This document shows, in pieces, positions 53,016-62,612 of a stretch of 64,000 nt of DNA. Location: positions 62,001 through 126,000 of the forward strand of contig JAFANP010000006.1 of assembly GCA_019232625.1 (NCBI GenBank). Direction: 5' to 3'. The first letter of the stretch is position 1. Every line of letters begins with the position of its first letter. This stretch comes from Alphaproteobacteria bacterium (GTDB lineage: Bacteria > Pseudomonadota > Alphaproteobacteria > Sphingomonadales > Sphingomonadaceae). The notes beneath the pieces were generated by a model. That model was not told the origin of the DNA and did not search any database. It saw only the letters and a list, made by a program, of their open reading frames with translations. Both the position numbers and the translations under genes were made by a program.

Positions 53016-53240
53016 TCAGGCAAGGCATTTCTCGTGCAGCGGCGCGCACCGGTCCAGCCAGTCCAGCTCGGCGGCGGCCGGTGGGGGGAGGGGCCGTGCC
53101 GCGAGGTCGCGCGCGCGGCGCATGTGGAGCGAGGAGAGCCGCAGGTGCGCCGCGGCGACCGCGCCGCCCGTCGCGCGATAGGCGGCATCAAGCTCCGCGC
53201 GAGCCCGCTCGACATGGTAATGGTGATCGTCGTCCCGCAT
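53016..53240 (-). CDS. Small helical protein (second member)
   Basis: A 74-residue soluble protein starting at ATG 53240 with AGCGGAGG upstream. It begins MRDDDHHYHVERARAELDAA and continues with AAAHLRLSSLHMRRARDLA. Its layout parallels the 64-residue protein at 29033-29227 (Y-x-x-E-R-A, then AAxAH). Function unknown. Confidence 0.6.
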   Translation of the reverse strand: MRDDDHHYHVERARAELDAAYRATGGAVAAAHLRLSSLHMRRARDLAARPLPPPAAAELDWLDRCAPLHEKCLA

Positions 53241-53403
53241 CGCCGCCTCCGCTCTCGACGCTTGGTCGATAGCCGGGACATGTTGCGGCGGTGTGACGGC
53301 CAGGTTCGCTTCCAGCGCCCGAGCGCCTGCCGCGCGTGCCCCACCCACGCGCGTGGGACACGCCAAGCCCAGGGCCGAAGCGCTTCGACGACTTGGCGGA
53401 AAA

Positions 53404-53480
53404 TGGTCGGGGAGAGAGGATTCGAACCTCCGGCCCCTGCCTCCCGAAGACAGTGCTCTACCAGGCTGAGCTACTCCCCG
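53404..53480 (-). tRNA. tRNA-Pro (anticodon CGG), CCA encoded
   Basis: A full cloverleaf on the minus strand: acceptor CGGGGAG paired with CTCCCCG, D arm AGCTCAGCCTGGTAGAGC, anticodon stem CTGTC/GGCAG around loop TTCGGGA (anticodon CGG), T loop GGTTCGAATCC, discriminator A and genomic CCA. It reads codon CCG. Confidence 0.95.
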
Positions 53481-53685
53481 ACCGGGTGCCGGCCAAAGGC
53501 CGCCCGGGAGACAGGTGGCGCTACATAGGGGGGGCGATTGCGGAGCGCAAGCGGCGTTGCGCGGGAGCCGCCGCGTCGCGTGACAGCGGTCACGGCCGGC
53601 CGGCCGGGCGAGCGCTAGACCCTCTTGCAGGGGCTCCGGAGCGGCAGCCGCCGCCAGGTCTGCCCCCGACCCGAGGAGACGCGCC

Positions 53686-54324
53686 ATGGCAAGCACATTC
53701 AGAAGCAACGACCCGGTGACCAGGATCGCCCTGGCGACCACGACCAGCGACGACATGAGGGAGGACTTCGCCTATTCGGAGCCCCAGCGCTACGTCTATC
53801 GCGACATCGCGTTCGGCGTCGACCTGTTCGGCGGGCTCCAGTTCGGGTTCCGCAACGCCGATCTCGCCCAGCCCCTCGACGGCAGGAGCGTGGAGGAGAT
53901 AGTGCGCGATCTGCCGCAGCCCGCCCCGCTGATGCCCGCCGTGGCCCTTTCCTCCGCTTACCAGTCGCCGCTGGACCTGCAGGCCTGGGGCGACCCGATC
54001 TACATCATCCTCAGGCTGGTGAGCCCGAGCAACATGACCTTCCATCCGGAAAGGAAGGCCGTGTCGCACAAGACCCTGGGACCGCGCGACCGCTACGGGC
54101 TCCTGCGACATGTGACCGCGGCCGGACACACGGCGGAGCCCGGCGCCTCGTGCAAGGTCATCCACTTCGCCTGCGTGCCGGGCAATGTGGACCCCTATCA
54201 CGACGGCCTCAACCTCAGGGTCCGCCTGCAGCAGCAGCCCCATCTCGGCCCTCCGCAGGTCGAGCGGGTTCTCGACCTGGATATCGATCCGGACATTCGC
54301 TTCCCGGGAGGCTCCGCGACCTGA
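53686..54324 (+). CDS. Unrecognised conserved-looking 212-residue protein
   Basis: No family is recognised. ATG 53686 has AGGAGACG upstream. The protein is soluble with mixed composition and distinct blocks (YVYRDIAFGVDLFGGLQFGF; DPIYIILRLVSPSNMTFHPE; CKVIHFACVPGNVDPYHDGL), suggesting a folded domain rather than chance coding. No signal peptide or membrane helix. It is separated from its neighbours by the tRNA and a convergent oxidoreductase gene. Confidence 0.75.
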   Translation: MASTFRSNDPVTRIALATTTSDDMREDFAYSEPQRYVYRDIAFGVDLFGGLQFGFRNADLAQPLDGRSVEEIVRDLPQPAPLMPAVALSSAYQSPLDLQAWGDPIYIILRLVSPSNMTFHPERKAVSHKTLGPRDRYGLLRHVTAAGHTAEPGASCKVIHFACVPGNVDPYHDGLNLRVRLQQQPHLGPPQVERVLDLDIDPDIRFPGGSAT

Positions 54325-54354
54325 CCGAACCCGCGGCGGTGGGCGCGGGAGCGC

Positions 54355-55662
54355 CTACCGCCGGCCCAGCGCGGCGAGCATGTCGGCGATCGAGGTAAAC
54401 TTCTCGCGGGGGCTGCCCTCGCGGGCGCGGCCGGTCTCCGCGGCCTCGATGCGCTGCCAGTCGCGGAAGGCGACGGGCTCGGCGCCGCGGGCATGGAGGA
54501 GGGTGTCGAGACCGAGCCCGCCCGCCTTGCCGCCGGCCGAGCCGGGCGGGAAGGCGGCGGCGATCTTCTCGGCGACCTCGAAGCCGTCGGGCCGGTTGGT
54601 GCCGATCGTCCCGGTCGGGCCGCGCCGCGCCCAGCCGACGCAATAGAGCCCTTCCGCGATCACCCCGTCGGCATTGGCGAACCGGCCGCGGCCATGCTCG
54701 TAGGGCACGCCGTCGATCGGCGGCGTCTGGTAGCCGATGCAGCTGACGACGAGGCCGCAGGGGACCTGGTAGCGCTCTCCCGTCCCGACCGAGCGCAGGT
54801 CGTCCGTCAGCACGGTCCGCTCGACGACCAGGTGCTCGGCCCGGCCGTTCCCCTCCACCGCCACGGGCATGGCGAAGAAGTCGAAGTCGATCGTCTTGCG
54901 CTTGCCGCCGGGCAGGTGGGCGAAGTCGCGCAAGTGGGTCACCGACTTGCGCATCCCGGGCTCGAGCAGGGCGTCGTCCGCCGCGGGCGGGAAGTCGACG
55001 AGGTCGACCTTCGGCTCCGCCTCGGCGAGATGGCCGAGCTCGCCCAGCTCCTTGGGGGTCATCGCGATCTGGTGGGGGCCGCGCCGGCCGAGCACCGAGA
55101 TGCGGCGGATGGAGGAGGAGTCGAGGGCGTCGAGCGCGTGGCCGGCGATATCGGATCCGGCGAACTCGGCCCGGGTCTTGGCGAGGATGCGGGCGACGTC
55201 GAGGGCGACGTTGCCGTTGCCGATCACGGCGGCGGCGCCGACGTCGAGCGGCGGGTCGAGCTCGGCGAAATCGGGATGGCCGTTATACCAGCCGACGAAG
55301 GCGGCCGAGCCGACGACGCCCGGGAGGTCGGCGCCGGGGATGTCGAGCGGCCGGTCGTGCGGAGCGCCGGTGGCGAGGATCACCGCGTCGTAGAGGTCGA
55401 GGAGCTCGGCCACCGAGACGTCTTCCCCCACCGTGACGTGGCCGACGAAACGGACATTGTGGGAGAGTGCCACCTTCTCGTACCGCCGATACACCGCCTT
55501 GATCGACTGGTGGTCTGGCGCCACGCCGGAGCGGATGAGGCCGTAGGGGACGGGGAGGCGGTCGATCATGTCGATCGAGACGCCGTCGCCGTAAAGCTTC
55601 TGCAGCGCCTCGGCGCTGTAATAGCCGGCCGGCCCGGACCCGATCACCGCGACATGCCGCAT
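54355..55662 (-). CDS. Ferredoxin/adrenodoxin-NADP+ reductase (FprA-like)
   Basis: A 435-residue FAD-dependent oxidoreductase of the adrenodoxin-reductase type. The FAD site is GSGPAGYYSAEAL at the N-terminus, the NADP site GNGNVALDVARIL with GRRGPHQIAMT, and a late FAD contact GWARRGPTGTIGTNRPDG. It would pass electrons from NADPH to a ferredoxin. The cytochrome P450 of the NRPS operon needs such a chain, but the distance (about 44 kb) makes any link speculative. Confidence 0.9.
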   Translation of the reverse strand: MRHVAVIGSGPAGYYSAEALQKLYGDGVSIDMIDRLPVPYGLIRSGVAPDHQSIKAVYRRYEKVALSHNVRFVGHVTVGEDVSVAELLDLYDAVILATGAPHDRPLDIPGADLPGVVGSAAFVGWYNGHPDFAELDPPLDVGAAAVIGNGNVALDVARILAKTRAEFAGSDIAGHALDALDSSSIRRISVLGRRGPHQIAMTPKELGELGHLAEAEPKVDLVDFPPAADDALLEPGMRKSVTHLRDFAHLPGGKRKTIDFDFFAMPVAVEGNGRAEHLVVERTVLTDDLRSVGTGERYQVPCGLVVSCIGYQTPPIDGVPYEHGRGRFANADGVIAEGLYCVGWARRGPTGTIGTNRPDGFEVAEKIAAAFPPGSAGGKAGGLGLDTLLHARGAEPVAFRDWQRIEAAETGRAREGSPREKFTSIADMLAALGRR

Positions 55663-55764
55663 CCCCGCCTCCCGCTGAACGGGCGCGAGCCTAACGCCCC
55701 GCGGCGGCGAGGCAAGCGGCCTTCGTCAGCGCCGGTTAAGCGGCAATGGCGCACAGGTGCCGGG

Positions 55765-56148
55765 ATGAGGAACAGGATCATCGCGCTCGCCGCCGCCGCC
55801 GCCGCTGTCGCCGCGCCGGCCGCGGCCGCCCCCGGCGGCCAGGAACGCGCGCCGGCCGGCGAGGAGGTGTCGATCCCGTTCGCGCGGCTCGGCGGCATCC
55901 GCAGCTTCGAGGCGCGCGAGGACGATGTCGTCTATCTCCAGGATCGCCACCGCAACTGGTATCGGGCCGAGCTCTACGGCCCCTGCTTCGGCCTGCGCTG
56001 GGCCTTCGGCATCGGCATCGACACGCGCGGCAGCAGCAGCTTCGACCGGTTCAGCGCCCTCATCGTCGGCAAGGAGCGCTGCCAGATCGGCTCGCTCACC
56101 CGAAGCGAGGGACCGCCGAAGAAGGTGCGCCGCCCGCGCCGCGGCTGA
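55765..56148 (+). CDS. Small exported protein (DUF6491-like)
   Basis: A 127-residue protein with an N-terminal signal peptide (about 20 residues, Ala-rich) and a mature part with IPFARLGGIRSFEAREDDVV, two Cys that could pair (GPCFGLRW, KERCQIGS) and a basic C-terminus. It resembles a short family common in sphingomonads. Function unknown. Confidence 0.7.
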   Translation: MRNRIIALAAAAAAVAAPAAAAPGGQERAPAGEEVSIPFARLGGIRSFEAREDDVVYLQDRHRNWYRAELYGPCFGLRWAFGIGIDTRGSSSFDRFSALIVGKERCQIGSLTRSEGPPKKVRRPRRG

Positions 56149-56158
56149 CGGCGGCCGG

Positions 56159-56482
56159 TCAGCCGCCCTTCTTGGTCTTGTCCTCCAGCATCGCCTCGCC
56201 CTGCCGCTTCAGGAGGGCGGCGATGCCGTTGCCGAAGAAGGAGAGGCCGGGGGGAAGGATCACCTCCATCCGCACGATCTTCTCCTGGACGTCGAGCTTG
56301 GACCGTATGTCCTGCCCCATCGCCTGGACCCTGAGATCGAGCCGGTCGCCCGTCCAGGCCGATTCGACCTCCGCGCCGCCCGGTATCTGCTGAGAGATCC
56401 TGCCCATGCCGCGCTCCAGCCGACGCTTCGCCTCCTCGCGGCCGAGCGTGTGGGGAAGGTCGACGACGATGGGATTGCTCAT
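56159..56482 (-). CDS. Polyhydroxyalkanoic-acid-system family protein
   Basis: A 107-residue protein. HTLGREEAKRRLERGMGRIS and the beta-sheet region RLDLRVQAMGQDIRSKLDV match the small PHA-system family (TIGR02610-like), whose members occur near storage-polymer genes but have no defined activity. No other PHA genes are in view. Divergent from the TonB receptor gene. Confidence 0.8.
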   Translation of the reverse strand: MSNPIVVDLPHTLGREEAKRRLERGMGRISQQIPGGAEVESAWTGDRLDLRVQAMGQDIRSKLDVQEKIVRMEVILPPGLSFFGNGIAALLKRQGEAMLEDKTKKGG

Positions 56483-56649
56483 TCCACTCTCCTGACGGCC
56501 CGGCCGGGCGATCAGTGCGATGTGGTGCGGCGGGCACAGTCCGGCAACCTTTTTTGCAGTGCAACGAAAGGGCCTTCCCTCGTCACGCGATTGCCATAAA
56601 CTCCGCGCTTTCGACGCCGCCGCGGGGGCCGCGTCCCGGGGGACCAGAG

Positions 56650-59463
56650 ATGAACCGACTTTCGCGCGCCGCGCTGCTGACCGGCCTTTCCACCTTCGCG
56701 ACGCTCGTCGCTGCCACGCCGGCCGCCGCGCAGAACGCCTCGGCGCCGCCGCCCGCCCAGCCGCAGGCCCCTGATGCCGGCCAGGCCGACGCCGCCGACG
56801 CCGGCATCGACAGCCCGGACGCGATCGTCGTCACCGGCACCCGCCGCACCGACCGCACCGTCGCGGACAGCCCGGTCCCGGTCGACGTCATCGGCTCGGA
56901 GGCGATCACCAATACCGGCGCCACGCAGACCAACCAGATCCTCAACCAGCTCGTCCCCAGCTTCAACTTCCCGCAGCCGTCCATCGCCGACGGCTCCGAC
57001 GCGCTGCGGCCCGCGACGCTGCGCGGCCTCAGCCCCGACCAGACCCTGGTCCTGGTCAACGGCAAGCGCCGCCACGTCGCGGCGCTCCTCAACATCAACG
57101 GCACGGTCGGCCGCGGCAGCGCCGCCGTCGACATGAACCTCATCCCCGGGCTCGCCATCAGCCGCATCGAGGTGCTGCGCGACGGCGCCTCGTCCCAATA
57201 CGGCTCCGACGCGATCGCCGGCGTGATCAACATCCAGCTCAAGAACGCCAGCCATGGCGGCCGCGCCAGCGTCACCTACGGCAAGTATTTCACCACGGTG
57301 AACGACGTCGCCAACGTCACCGGCCTGCAGCTGAACGGGGCGGGGCAGCCGCAGCTCGACCCGGCCGACAACCGCTATTTCCTCGCCAACACCAGCGGCG
57401 AGCGCAAGGCGCATGACGGCACCCAGATCACTTCCGCGGTGAACATGGGCCTGCCGCTCGGCGAGCGGGGCTATGTCAACGTCACCGCGGAGTATCGCTA
57501 TCGCGAGATCACCAACCGCGCCGGCTTCGACCTTCGTCCCAACTACAACCGGCCCACCGCCGCCTTCGACCCGCGCGAGGTGACGTTCAACCGGCTCGAA
57601 TTCCGCTTCGGCGACCCCAAGACGCGCGACTACAGCCTCTTCCTCAACAGCGGCTTCGAGCTCGCGCCCGACTGGGAGCTCTACGCCTTCGGCTCCTACG
57701 GCCACCGCCGCGCCGTCAGCGCCGCCAACTACCGCCAGCAGAGCAACTCGGCCAATCGCGATTGGAGCACGCTGGCGCCGAACCAGACGCCGAACGCGGC
57801 GAATTTCGTCCCGCTGACGCCGAACGGATTCCTGCCGCTGATCGACACCGACCTCGAGGATTACGAGGTGGTCGGCGGGATCCGCGGCGATGTCGGCGGC
57901 TGGAAGACGGATCTCTCGATCGACCGCGGCCGCAACAAGTTCGACTACGAGGTGCACAACACGCTCAACGCCTCTTTCGGGCCGCTGAGCCAGAGCGACT
58001 TCGACGCCGGCGGCCTGCGTTACGGCCAGACCGTCGCCAACCTGGATTTCTCCAAGGAATATCAGGTCGGCTTCGCCAAGCCGCTCTCCGTCGCCTTCGG
58101 CGGCGAGTATCGCCGCGAGGAGTTCCAGATCCGTCCGGGCGACCTGCAATCCTATGCGATCGGGCCGTTCTTCCGCGCCTCGATCACGACGACGGCGGCG
58201 AACTGCGCCACGCAGCAGGGCGTGTTCAACGCGACGACCGGCGTCTGCAGCTTCCCCGGCCGCGCCGCGCCGGCCGGCGCGCAGGGCTTCCCAGGCATCC
58301 CGGCCAACAGCCGCACCGACGTCAACCGCCACAGCTGGGCGGCCTATGCCGAGCTCGACACCGATCCCGTGGAGGGCGTCACCACCACGCTCGCCGGCCG
58401 CTACGAGCATTTCTCCGACTTCGGTGAGACCTGGAACGGCAAGTTCGCCGCCCGCTGGGAGCTGGTCCAGGGCCTCGCCGTGCGCGGCTCGATCTCGAAC
58501 GGCTTCCGCGCGCCGTCGCTGCAGCAGCAATTCTTCACCACCACCTCGACCAACTTCATCGGCGGCCTGCCGGTGGACATCTCGACCGTGGCGGTGAGCA
58601 GCCCGGTCGCGCAGGCGCTCGGCTCCAAGCCCCTCAAGCCCGAGAAGTCGGTCAACCTCAGCCTCGGCGCCACCGCCAACCCGTTCCAGGGCCTGACCCT
58701 GACCGCCGATTTCTACGCGATCAAGATCAAGGACCGCATCGTCCTCACCGAGAATCTCGGCGCGGCGGGCAGCGGCACCGCCGCTCAGAACGCCGCGGTC
58801 AAGGCGGTGCTCGACGCGAACGGCTTTGCCAGCGTCGGCGCGGCGCGCTTCTTCATCAACGGCCTCGACACCACCACCCGCGGCGTCGACGTGGTGGCGA
58901 GCTACAGGCTGCGCGCCGGCGAGATGGGCAACTGGACCCTCACCGCCGCCTACAATTACAACAAGACCAAGATCGACCGGCGGCTCAACAGCCTCGGCCC
59001 GCTCGCCACCATACCGGGCCTCGTCCTGTTCGGCCGAGTGGAGGGGATCCGCTTCACCGAGGGTCAGCCGCGCGACAAGATCGTGCTCAGCGCCGACGGC
59101 GACGTCGGGCCGTTCGGAATCACCGCCCGCACCACCCGCTACGGCAAGGTGGTGTCGCCGGGTGCGGCAAGCCCGATCGCCAACCCGACCAGCCTCACCG
59201 ACTTCGGGCCGGACGACATCTTCCTGCGCGCCAAGTGGATCACCGATCTCGAGGTGCGGGTGAAGGCGGGCGACAGGGCGGAGTTCGCGATCGGCGCCAA
59301 CAACCTGTTCGACGTTTATCCCGACCGCTCGCCCTTCGGCCCGCGCCCGGCGTCGATCGGCGGAGTCTACCCGGCCAACCAGGAATATATCCCTTATTCG
59401 ATCTTCTCGCCCTTCGGCTTCAACGGCCGCTTCCTCTACGTGAGGGGCTCGGTCACCTTCTGA
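56650..59463 (+). CDS. TonB-dependent receptor
   Basis: A 937-residue outer-membrane receptor. ATG 56650 gives a signal peptide (MNRLSRAALLTGLSTFATLV, cut after AAAQ); the open frame further upstream has no signal. TonB-box-like AIVVTGTRRT, plug with LVLVNGKRRH and RDGASSQYGSDAIAGVIN, then a long barrel ending SVTF. Ligand unknown. It stands alone, followed by a REP-like hairpin. Confidence 0.93.
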   Translation: MNRLSRAALLTGLSTFATLVAATPAAAQNASAPPPAQPQAPDAGQADAADAGIDSPDAIVVTGTRRTDRTVADSPVPVDVIGSEAITNTGATQTNQILNQLVPSFNFPQPSIADGSDALRPATLRGLSPDQTLVLVNGKRRHVAALLNINGTVGRGSAAVDMNLIPGLAISRIEVLRDGASSQYGSDAIAGVINIQLKNASHGGRASVTYGKYFTTVNDVANVTGLQLNGAGQPQLDPADNRYFLANTSGERKAHDGTQITSAVNMGLPLGERGYVNVTAEYRYREITNRAGFDLRPNYNRPTAAFDPREVTFNRLEFRFGDPKTRDYSLFLNSGFELAPDWELYAFGSYGHRRAVSAANYRQQSNSANRDWSTLAPNQTPNAANFVPLTPNGFLPLIDTDLEDYEVVGGIRGDVGGWKTDLSIDRGRNKFDYEVHNTLNASFGPLSQSDFDAGGLRYGQTVANLDFSKEYQVGFAKPLSVAFGGEYRREEFQIRPGDLQSYAIGPFFRASITTTAANCATQQGVFNATTGVCSFPGRAAPAGAQGFPGIPANSRTDVNRHSWAAYAELDTDPVEGVTTTLAGRYEHFSDFGETWNGKFAARWELVQGLAVRGSISNGFRAPSLQQQFFTTTSTNFIGGLPVDISTVAVSSPVAQALGSKPLKPEKSVNLSLGATANPFQGLTLTADFYAIKIKDRIVLTENLGAAGSGTAAQNAAVKAVLDANGFASVGAARFFINGLDTTTRGVDVVASYRLRAGEMGNWTLTAAYNYNKTKIDRRLNSLGPLATIPGLVLFGRVEGIRFTEGQPRDKIVLSADGDVGPFGITARTTRYGKVVSPGAASPIANPTSLTDFGPDDIFLRAKWITDLEVRVKAGDRAEFAIGANNLFDVYPDRSPFGPRPASIGGVYPANQEYIPYSIFSPFGFNGRFLYVRGSVTF

Positions 59464-59476
59464 TCGCGTGAGGCGA

Positions 59477-59540
59477 GGGGACAGTCACTTTCCGCGCCGC
59501 CCGTATCCGGACGGGGCCGCGCGTGAAGGTGACTGTCCCC
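59477..59540. repeat. REP-like hairpin (GGGGACAGTCAC type)
   Basis: A 16-bp inverted repeat with one mismatch (GGGGACAGTCACTTTC at 59477-59492 and its complement at 59525-59540) encloses a second GC-rich imperfect stem. It resembles the GGGGACACGTACC palindrome at 3022. It follows the TonB receptor and may also end transcription. Confidence 0.75.
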
Positions 59541-59560
59541 TTTGACCGCCTCTTCGGCGT

Positions 59561-60223
59561 TCAGGTCGCGGAGAAGAGGTTGCAGGTGCGGGCGGTGATG
59601 TTGCCGGCGTTCTTCAGCACCTGGTCGGTGCGCTGCCGGACGTTGAACGCGCTCACGTAGGTGATGGTGCGCGCGCCGAAGATGCTGTTCGAGATGAGCG
59701 GCTGGTAGGTGTAGTTGACCTCGACGACCATGATCGCCGTGCCCGATTGGGCGGCGATCTGGCTCCCGCCCGAGGTCACCGACTGGAGCGTGGCGTCGTT
59801 CTGCCCCTTGCCCTGCGCGCCATAGGCCGAGGTGACGTTCTTGAGGCCGATGCAGCGCTGCCACCTTATCCACTGGCCGGTGCTCGCCCCGCCCGTGCCG
59901 GCCGAGTTGGGCTCGATGCTGGACAGGATGATGCGGCCGTTCTGGGTGAAGTTGAGCGCGGTCCCCGCCGTCCGCGCGCCGGTGAAGATCTCGTTGATGT
60001 CCGCCTCGTCGATCGAATCCCGCACGCGGGCGGCGCTGTCGGCGGTCAGCATCGCGATGTTGCTGACCTTGAGATTGGCGATGGCGAGGTTCGCCGTCTC
60101 CAGCCCGACCAGGCCGAGGCCGAGCAGGACGGGCAGCGACAGCGCGAATTCGGTGAGCGCCAGGCCGCTGGCGTCGGAGGCGAGACGCGGCAGGCGGGGG
60201 CGGAAGCGGGCGAGCCCCCTCAC
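59561..60223 (-). CDS. TadE-like pseudopilin-type protein
   Basis: A 220-residue protein starting at GTG 60223, overlapping the preceding stop (GTGA). The N-terminus SGLALTEFALSLPVLLGLGL is the TadE-like motif with the first-helix Glu, followed by a soluble extracytoplasmic domain with two Cys. The longer in-frame start at 60328 lies inside the upstream gene and adds no family likeness. Third gene of a three-gene operon. Confidence 0.85.
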   Translation of the reverse strand: MRGLARFRPRLPRLASDASGLALTEFALSLPVLLGLGLVGLETANLAIANLKVSNIAMLTADSAARVRDSIDEADINEIFTGARTAGTALNFTQNGRIILSSIEPNSAGTGGASTGQWIRWQRCIGLKNVTSAYGAQGKGQNDATLQSVTSGGSQIAAQSGTAIMVVEVNYTYQPLISNSIFGARTITYVSAFNVRQRTDQVLKNAGNITARTCNLFSAT

Positions 60224-60807
60224 GAGCAGCGCACCGTGACGCTGTTGGTGCGCGACGCGTAGGGCTGGTTGCGCAGCACCGTCGAGGCGCGGACGGTCTC
60301 CGTGCTCGGCCCGCCGATCATCTTCCACAGGGGCACGAGCGGCGGAAAGGTCATGACGATCTCGTAATTGACGATATCGTCGGAACCGCCGAGGCCGGTC
60401 TTGCCGCGGTCAGTGTCGTAGCGGGCGTTGCCGTTCGCGTCCTCGTAGCAGTCGGTGCTGTTGTAGACGCCGAGCGGGGCGGTGTCGGAGGTGATCTTCT
60501 CCGGCATCTTCACGTCGGAATAATTGGTGTAGCTGCTCTTGTTGATGGTGATCGTCGCGCCGCGGGAGAAGGCCTGCAGGCGCGTCGTCACCAGGGAATC
60601 GATCTGGGCGCCGGTCTTGTCGCCCACCGTGGCGCTGCGGGCCGCGTCGTGGAGCGCGCCCTGAACGATCGAGCCGACATAGCTCTTGTAGCCGAGCTCG
60701 ACGAAGCCGAGCAGGGTGAGGCAGAGCACCGGCGCGACGATCGAGAACTCGACGATGGTCGCGCCGCGCTGGTCGCGCCGCAGGCGGGAGAAGGGCCGTC
60801 CCCTCAC
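60220..60807 (-). CDS. TadE-family pilus assembly protein
   Basis: A 195-residue protein starting at GTG 60807, which overlaps the TadG-like stop (GTGA). DQRGATIVEFSIVAPVLCLT is the canonical TadE motif (RGAxxVEF) with one membrane helix, followed by a soluble domain. The frame remains open upstream only as an out-of-frame image of the TadG-like gene. Second gene of the operon. Confidence 0.88.
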   Translation of the reverse strand: MRGRPFSRLRRDQRGATIVEFSIVAPVLCLTLLGFVELGYKSYVGSIVQGALHDAARSATVGDKTGAQIDSLVTTRLQAFSRGATITINKSSYTNYSDVKMPEKITSDTAPLGVYNSTDCYEDANGNARYDTDRGKTGLGGSDDIVNYEIVMTFPPLVPLWKMIGGPSTETVRASTVLRNQPYASRTNSVTVRCS

Positions 60808-62612
60808 TGCGTCAGCCTCAGCGAGCCGATATTCTTGCCGATCTCCTGGAACTTGGCGATCAGCGCGTCGCGATTGCTGATCGTCGAGATCTGGTTGGAG
60901 TTGCTCGCGCACTCGGTCAGAGCGGCGCTCGGCGAGGTCGCGAAGGCGATCACCCAGACGCTGACGTTCTTGCCCTTGACGGCGTTGCACTCCATCCGGA
61001 AGCGCTGGTTGTGCCGCGAATCCTGGCCGCCATTGCCGCCGGTGACCCGCTGGTCGATCGATTCGATCCCGTACATCGAATAGGCATCCGGATCCGTGTC
61101 CAGGGTGCCGTCCGTCATGTAGATGATGTGACGGGCGACCGGCATGCCGTTGTAGGTGTCCGGATTGTCCGCGGCGAAGATGCCCCCGTTCGAGATGAAC
61201 CGGGACCCCCAGATCATGCCGACGTCGTGATAGGTGTAGCCGACGGCGACCAGCGAATCGAGATAGTTGTCGAGGTCGTCGCGGGTCCACGCCTGCAGCC
61301 GCTTGGCCTGGGTCGGGCAGGCCTTGCGATTGGAGTCGAGCAGGCCGGAGAGGGCGTAGCTGTTGCTGGTCGACGTGCTCTGGGGGCCGCTCAGCGGCTG
61401 GTAGAGCACTTGCAGCCACTGCGGCCGCCATTTCGTCTCGGGACTGTTCGGCACCAGGTCTATGTCGAGGTCGTAGGCGCCGGACGGGATGGTGAAGCCG
61501 GAGGAGGAAGTGATCGTGTCGACCGTGTCGCGCTCCTCGATGCACCCGTTCCAGGCCGTGGCGGTCGTCGTGGTGCCCGGCACCCGGGTCGGCAGCGGAA
61601 CGGAGCTTGAGCCGGTCTTGTAGAGGGAGGTGTCGAGCACCTTCGGCTCGTGGATCCACCAGGCGAAGGTGGCGCCCGTATCCTCGGTGTAGGTGATCGT
61701 GGTGACGTCGCACGGACGCCTGGTGCCGGAACCGGGACGGGCGACCACCTTCTCGGTGGAGGGATAGCTGTTCGCCGGCGTCCGCGCCTGGACATAGGCG
61801 TTGCACTCGGCATTGGTCATGTTGGTGCCGACGCGGACCGGGCTGCTCGAGGTGCTGTAGATGGCCGTGCGCGAGGGGTAGGTCCAGCTGTCCGCCAGGT
61901 AGGACGGGCTGGCCGAGCGTATCGCGGCGCCGACATTGGCGGTGATCGAATAGGGGACGATGCCGATACGCAGGCGCAGGCCGTTCGCCTCGAGCTGATC
62001 CTGGATCGGCTTCAGCTCGTCGTAGAAGGCGAGGACGGCGTCGCGAAGCGCGGTGATGCGCTGGTTGGCGGTGACGCTGGTGGGGTTGCCGTTGACGTCC
62101 CACATCATCGAACCGGTCGTGTCGAGCACGAGGACGATGTCGGTGTTGACGAAGTTCAGCGACGCGTCGCAGGTCACGCTCAGCGGCAGGGAGGTGTAGC
62201 CGAACAGCTTCATGATCGTCGTCGGGATCGTCGTGTTCGCGGTCACCCGGACGGTGCTCGTGGACGGCTTCGTCACGGAGGGCGTGAAGGCGGCGGTCTG
62301 ATACAGCCCCTGCGGGAAGTTGAAGTTGAAGAAACGCGTCGCCTCGTTGGTGACGGTGGCGTTCAGCGTGTCGTTGGTCATCACCCGGCGGCCCGCCAGG
62401 GCGGCGGCGTCGCAGGCGCTCTGCAGCCGGTTCTTGGCCATATAGGCGCGGCTCATGTCGAGCCCCGAGCCGATCATGCCGGCGAGCGGCACCATCGCGG
62501 CGCCGACGATGGCGAGCGTGTTGCCGCGCTGGTCCTTGACGAGGCGGCCGAACAGGCCTCGGGGGGCCTGCTCCCGCCCCGGCCGTGATGTCTTCCTGAA
62601 CCGGTTCAGCAT
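60804..62612 (-). CDS. TadG-like protein with von Willebrand A domain
   Basis: A 602-residue membrane-anchored protein. DQRGNTLAIVGAAMVPLAGM with ACDAAALAGRR is the TadG/putative Flp pilus-assembly N-terminus; a vWA domain follows with the metal-site motif VLDTTGSMMWD and a large insertion. The C-terminal vWA half includes IIYMTDGTLDTD. Such proteins are linked to tight-adherence pili or surface adhesion. No prepilin, secretin or motor genes of the Tad system lie nearby. ATG 62612 opens the operon. Confidence 0.88.
   Translation of the reverse strand: MLNRFRKTSRPGREQAPRGLFGRLVKDQRGNTLAIVGAAMVPLAGMIGSGLDMSRAYMAKNRLQSACDAAALAGRRVMTNDTLNATVTNEATRFFNFNFPQGLYQTAAFTPSVTKPSTSTVRVTANTTIPTTIMKLFGYTSLPLSVTCDASLNFVNTDIVLVLDTTGSMMWDVNGNPTSVTANQRITALRDAVLAFYDELKPIQDQLEANGLRLRIGIVPYSITANVGAAIRSASPSYLADSWTYPSRTAIYSTSSSPVRVGTNMTNAECNAYVQARTPANSYPSTEKVVARPGSGTRRPCDVTTITYTEDTGATFAWWIHEPKVLDTSLYKTGSSSVPLPTRVPGTTTTATAWNGCIEERDTVDTITSSSGFTIPSGAYDLDIDLVPNSPETKWRPQWLQVLYQPLSGPQSTSTSNSYALSGLLDSNRKACPTQAKRLQAWTRDDLDNYLDSLVAVGYTYHDVGMIWGSRFISNGGIFAADNPDTYNGMPVARHIIYMTDGTLDTDPDAYSMYGIESIDQRVTGGNGGQDSRHNQRFRMECNAVKGKNVSVWVIAFATSPSAALTECASNSNQISTISNRDALIAKFQEIGKNIGSLRLTQ

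Noticed and set aside
53340-53362. A GC palindrome (CCCACGCGCGTGGG) downstream of the tRNA as a tRNA terminator
   Set aside because: It has no T-run and lies over 40 bases past the tRNA end; the evidence is too weak to call.
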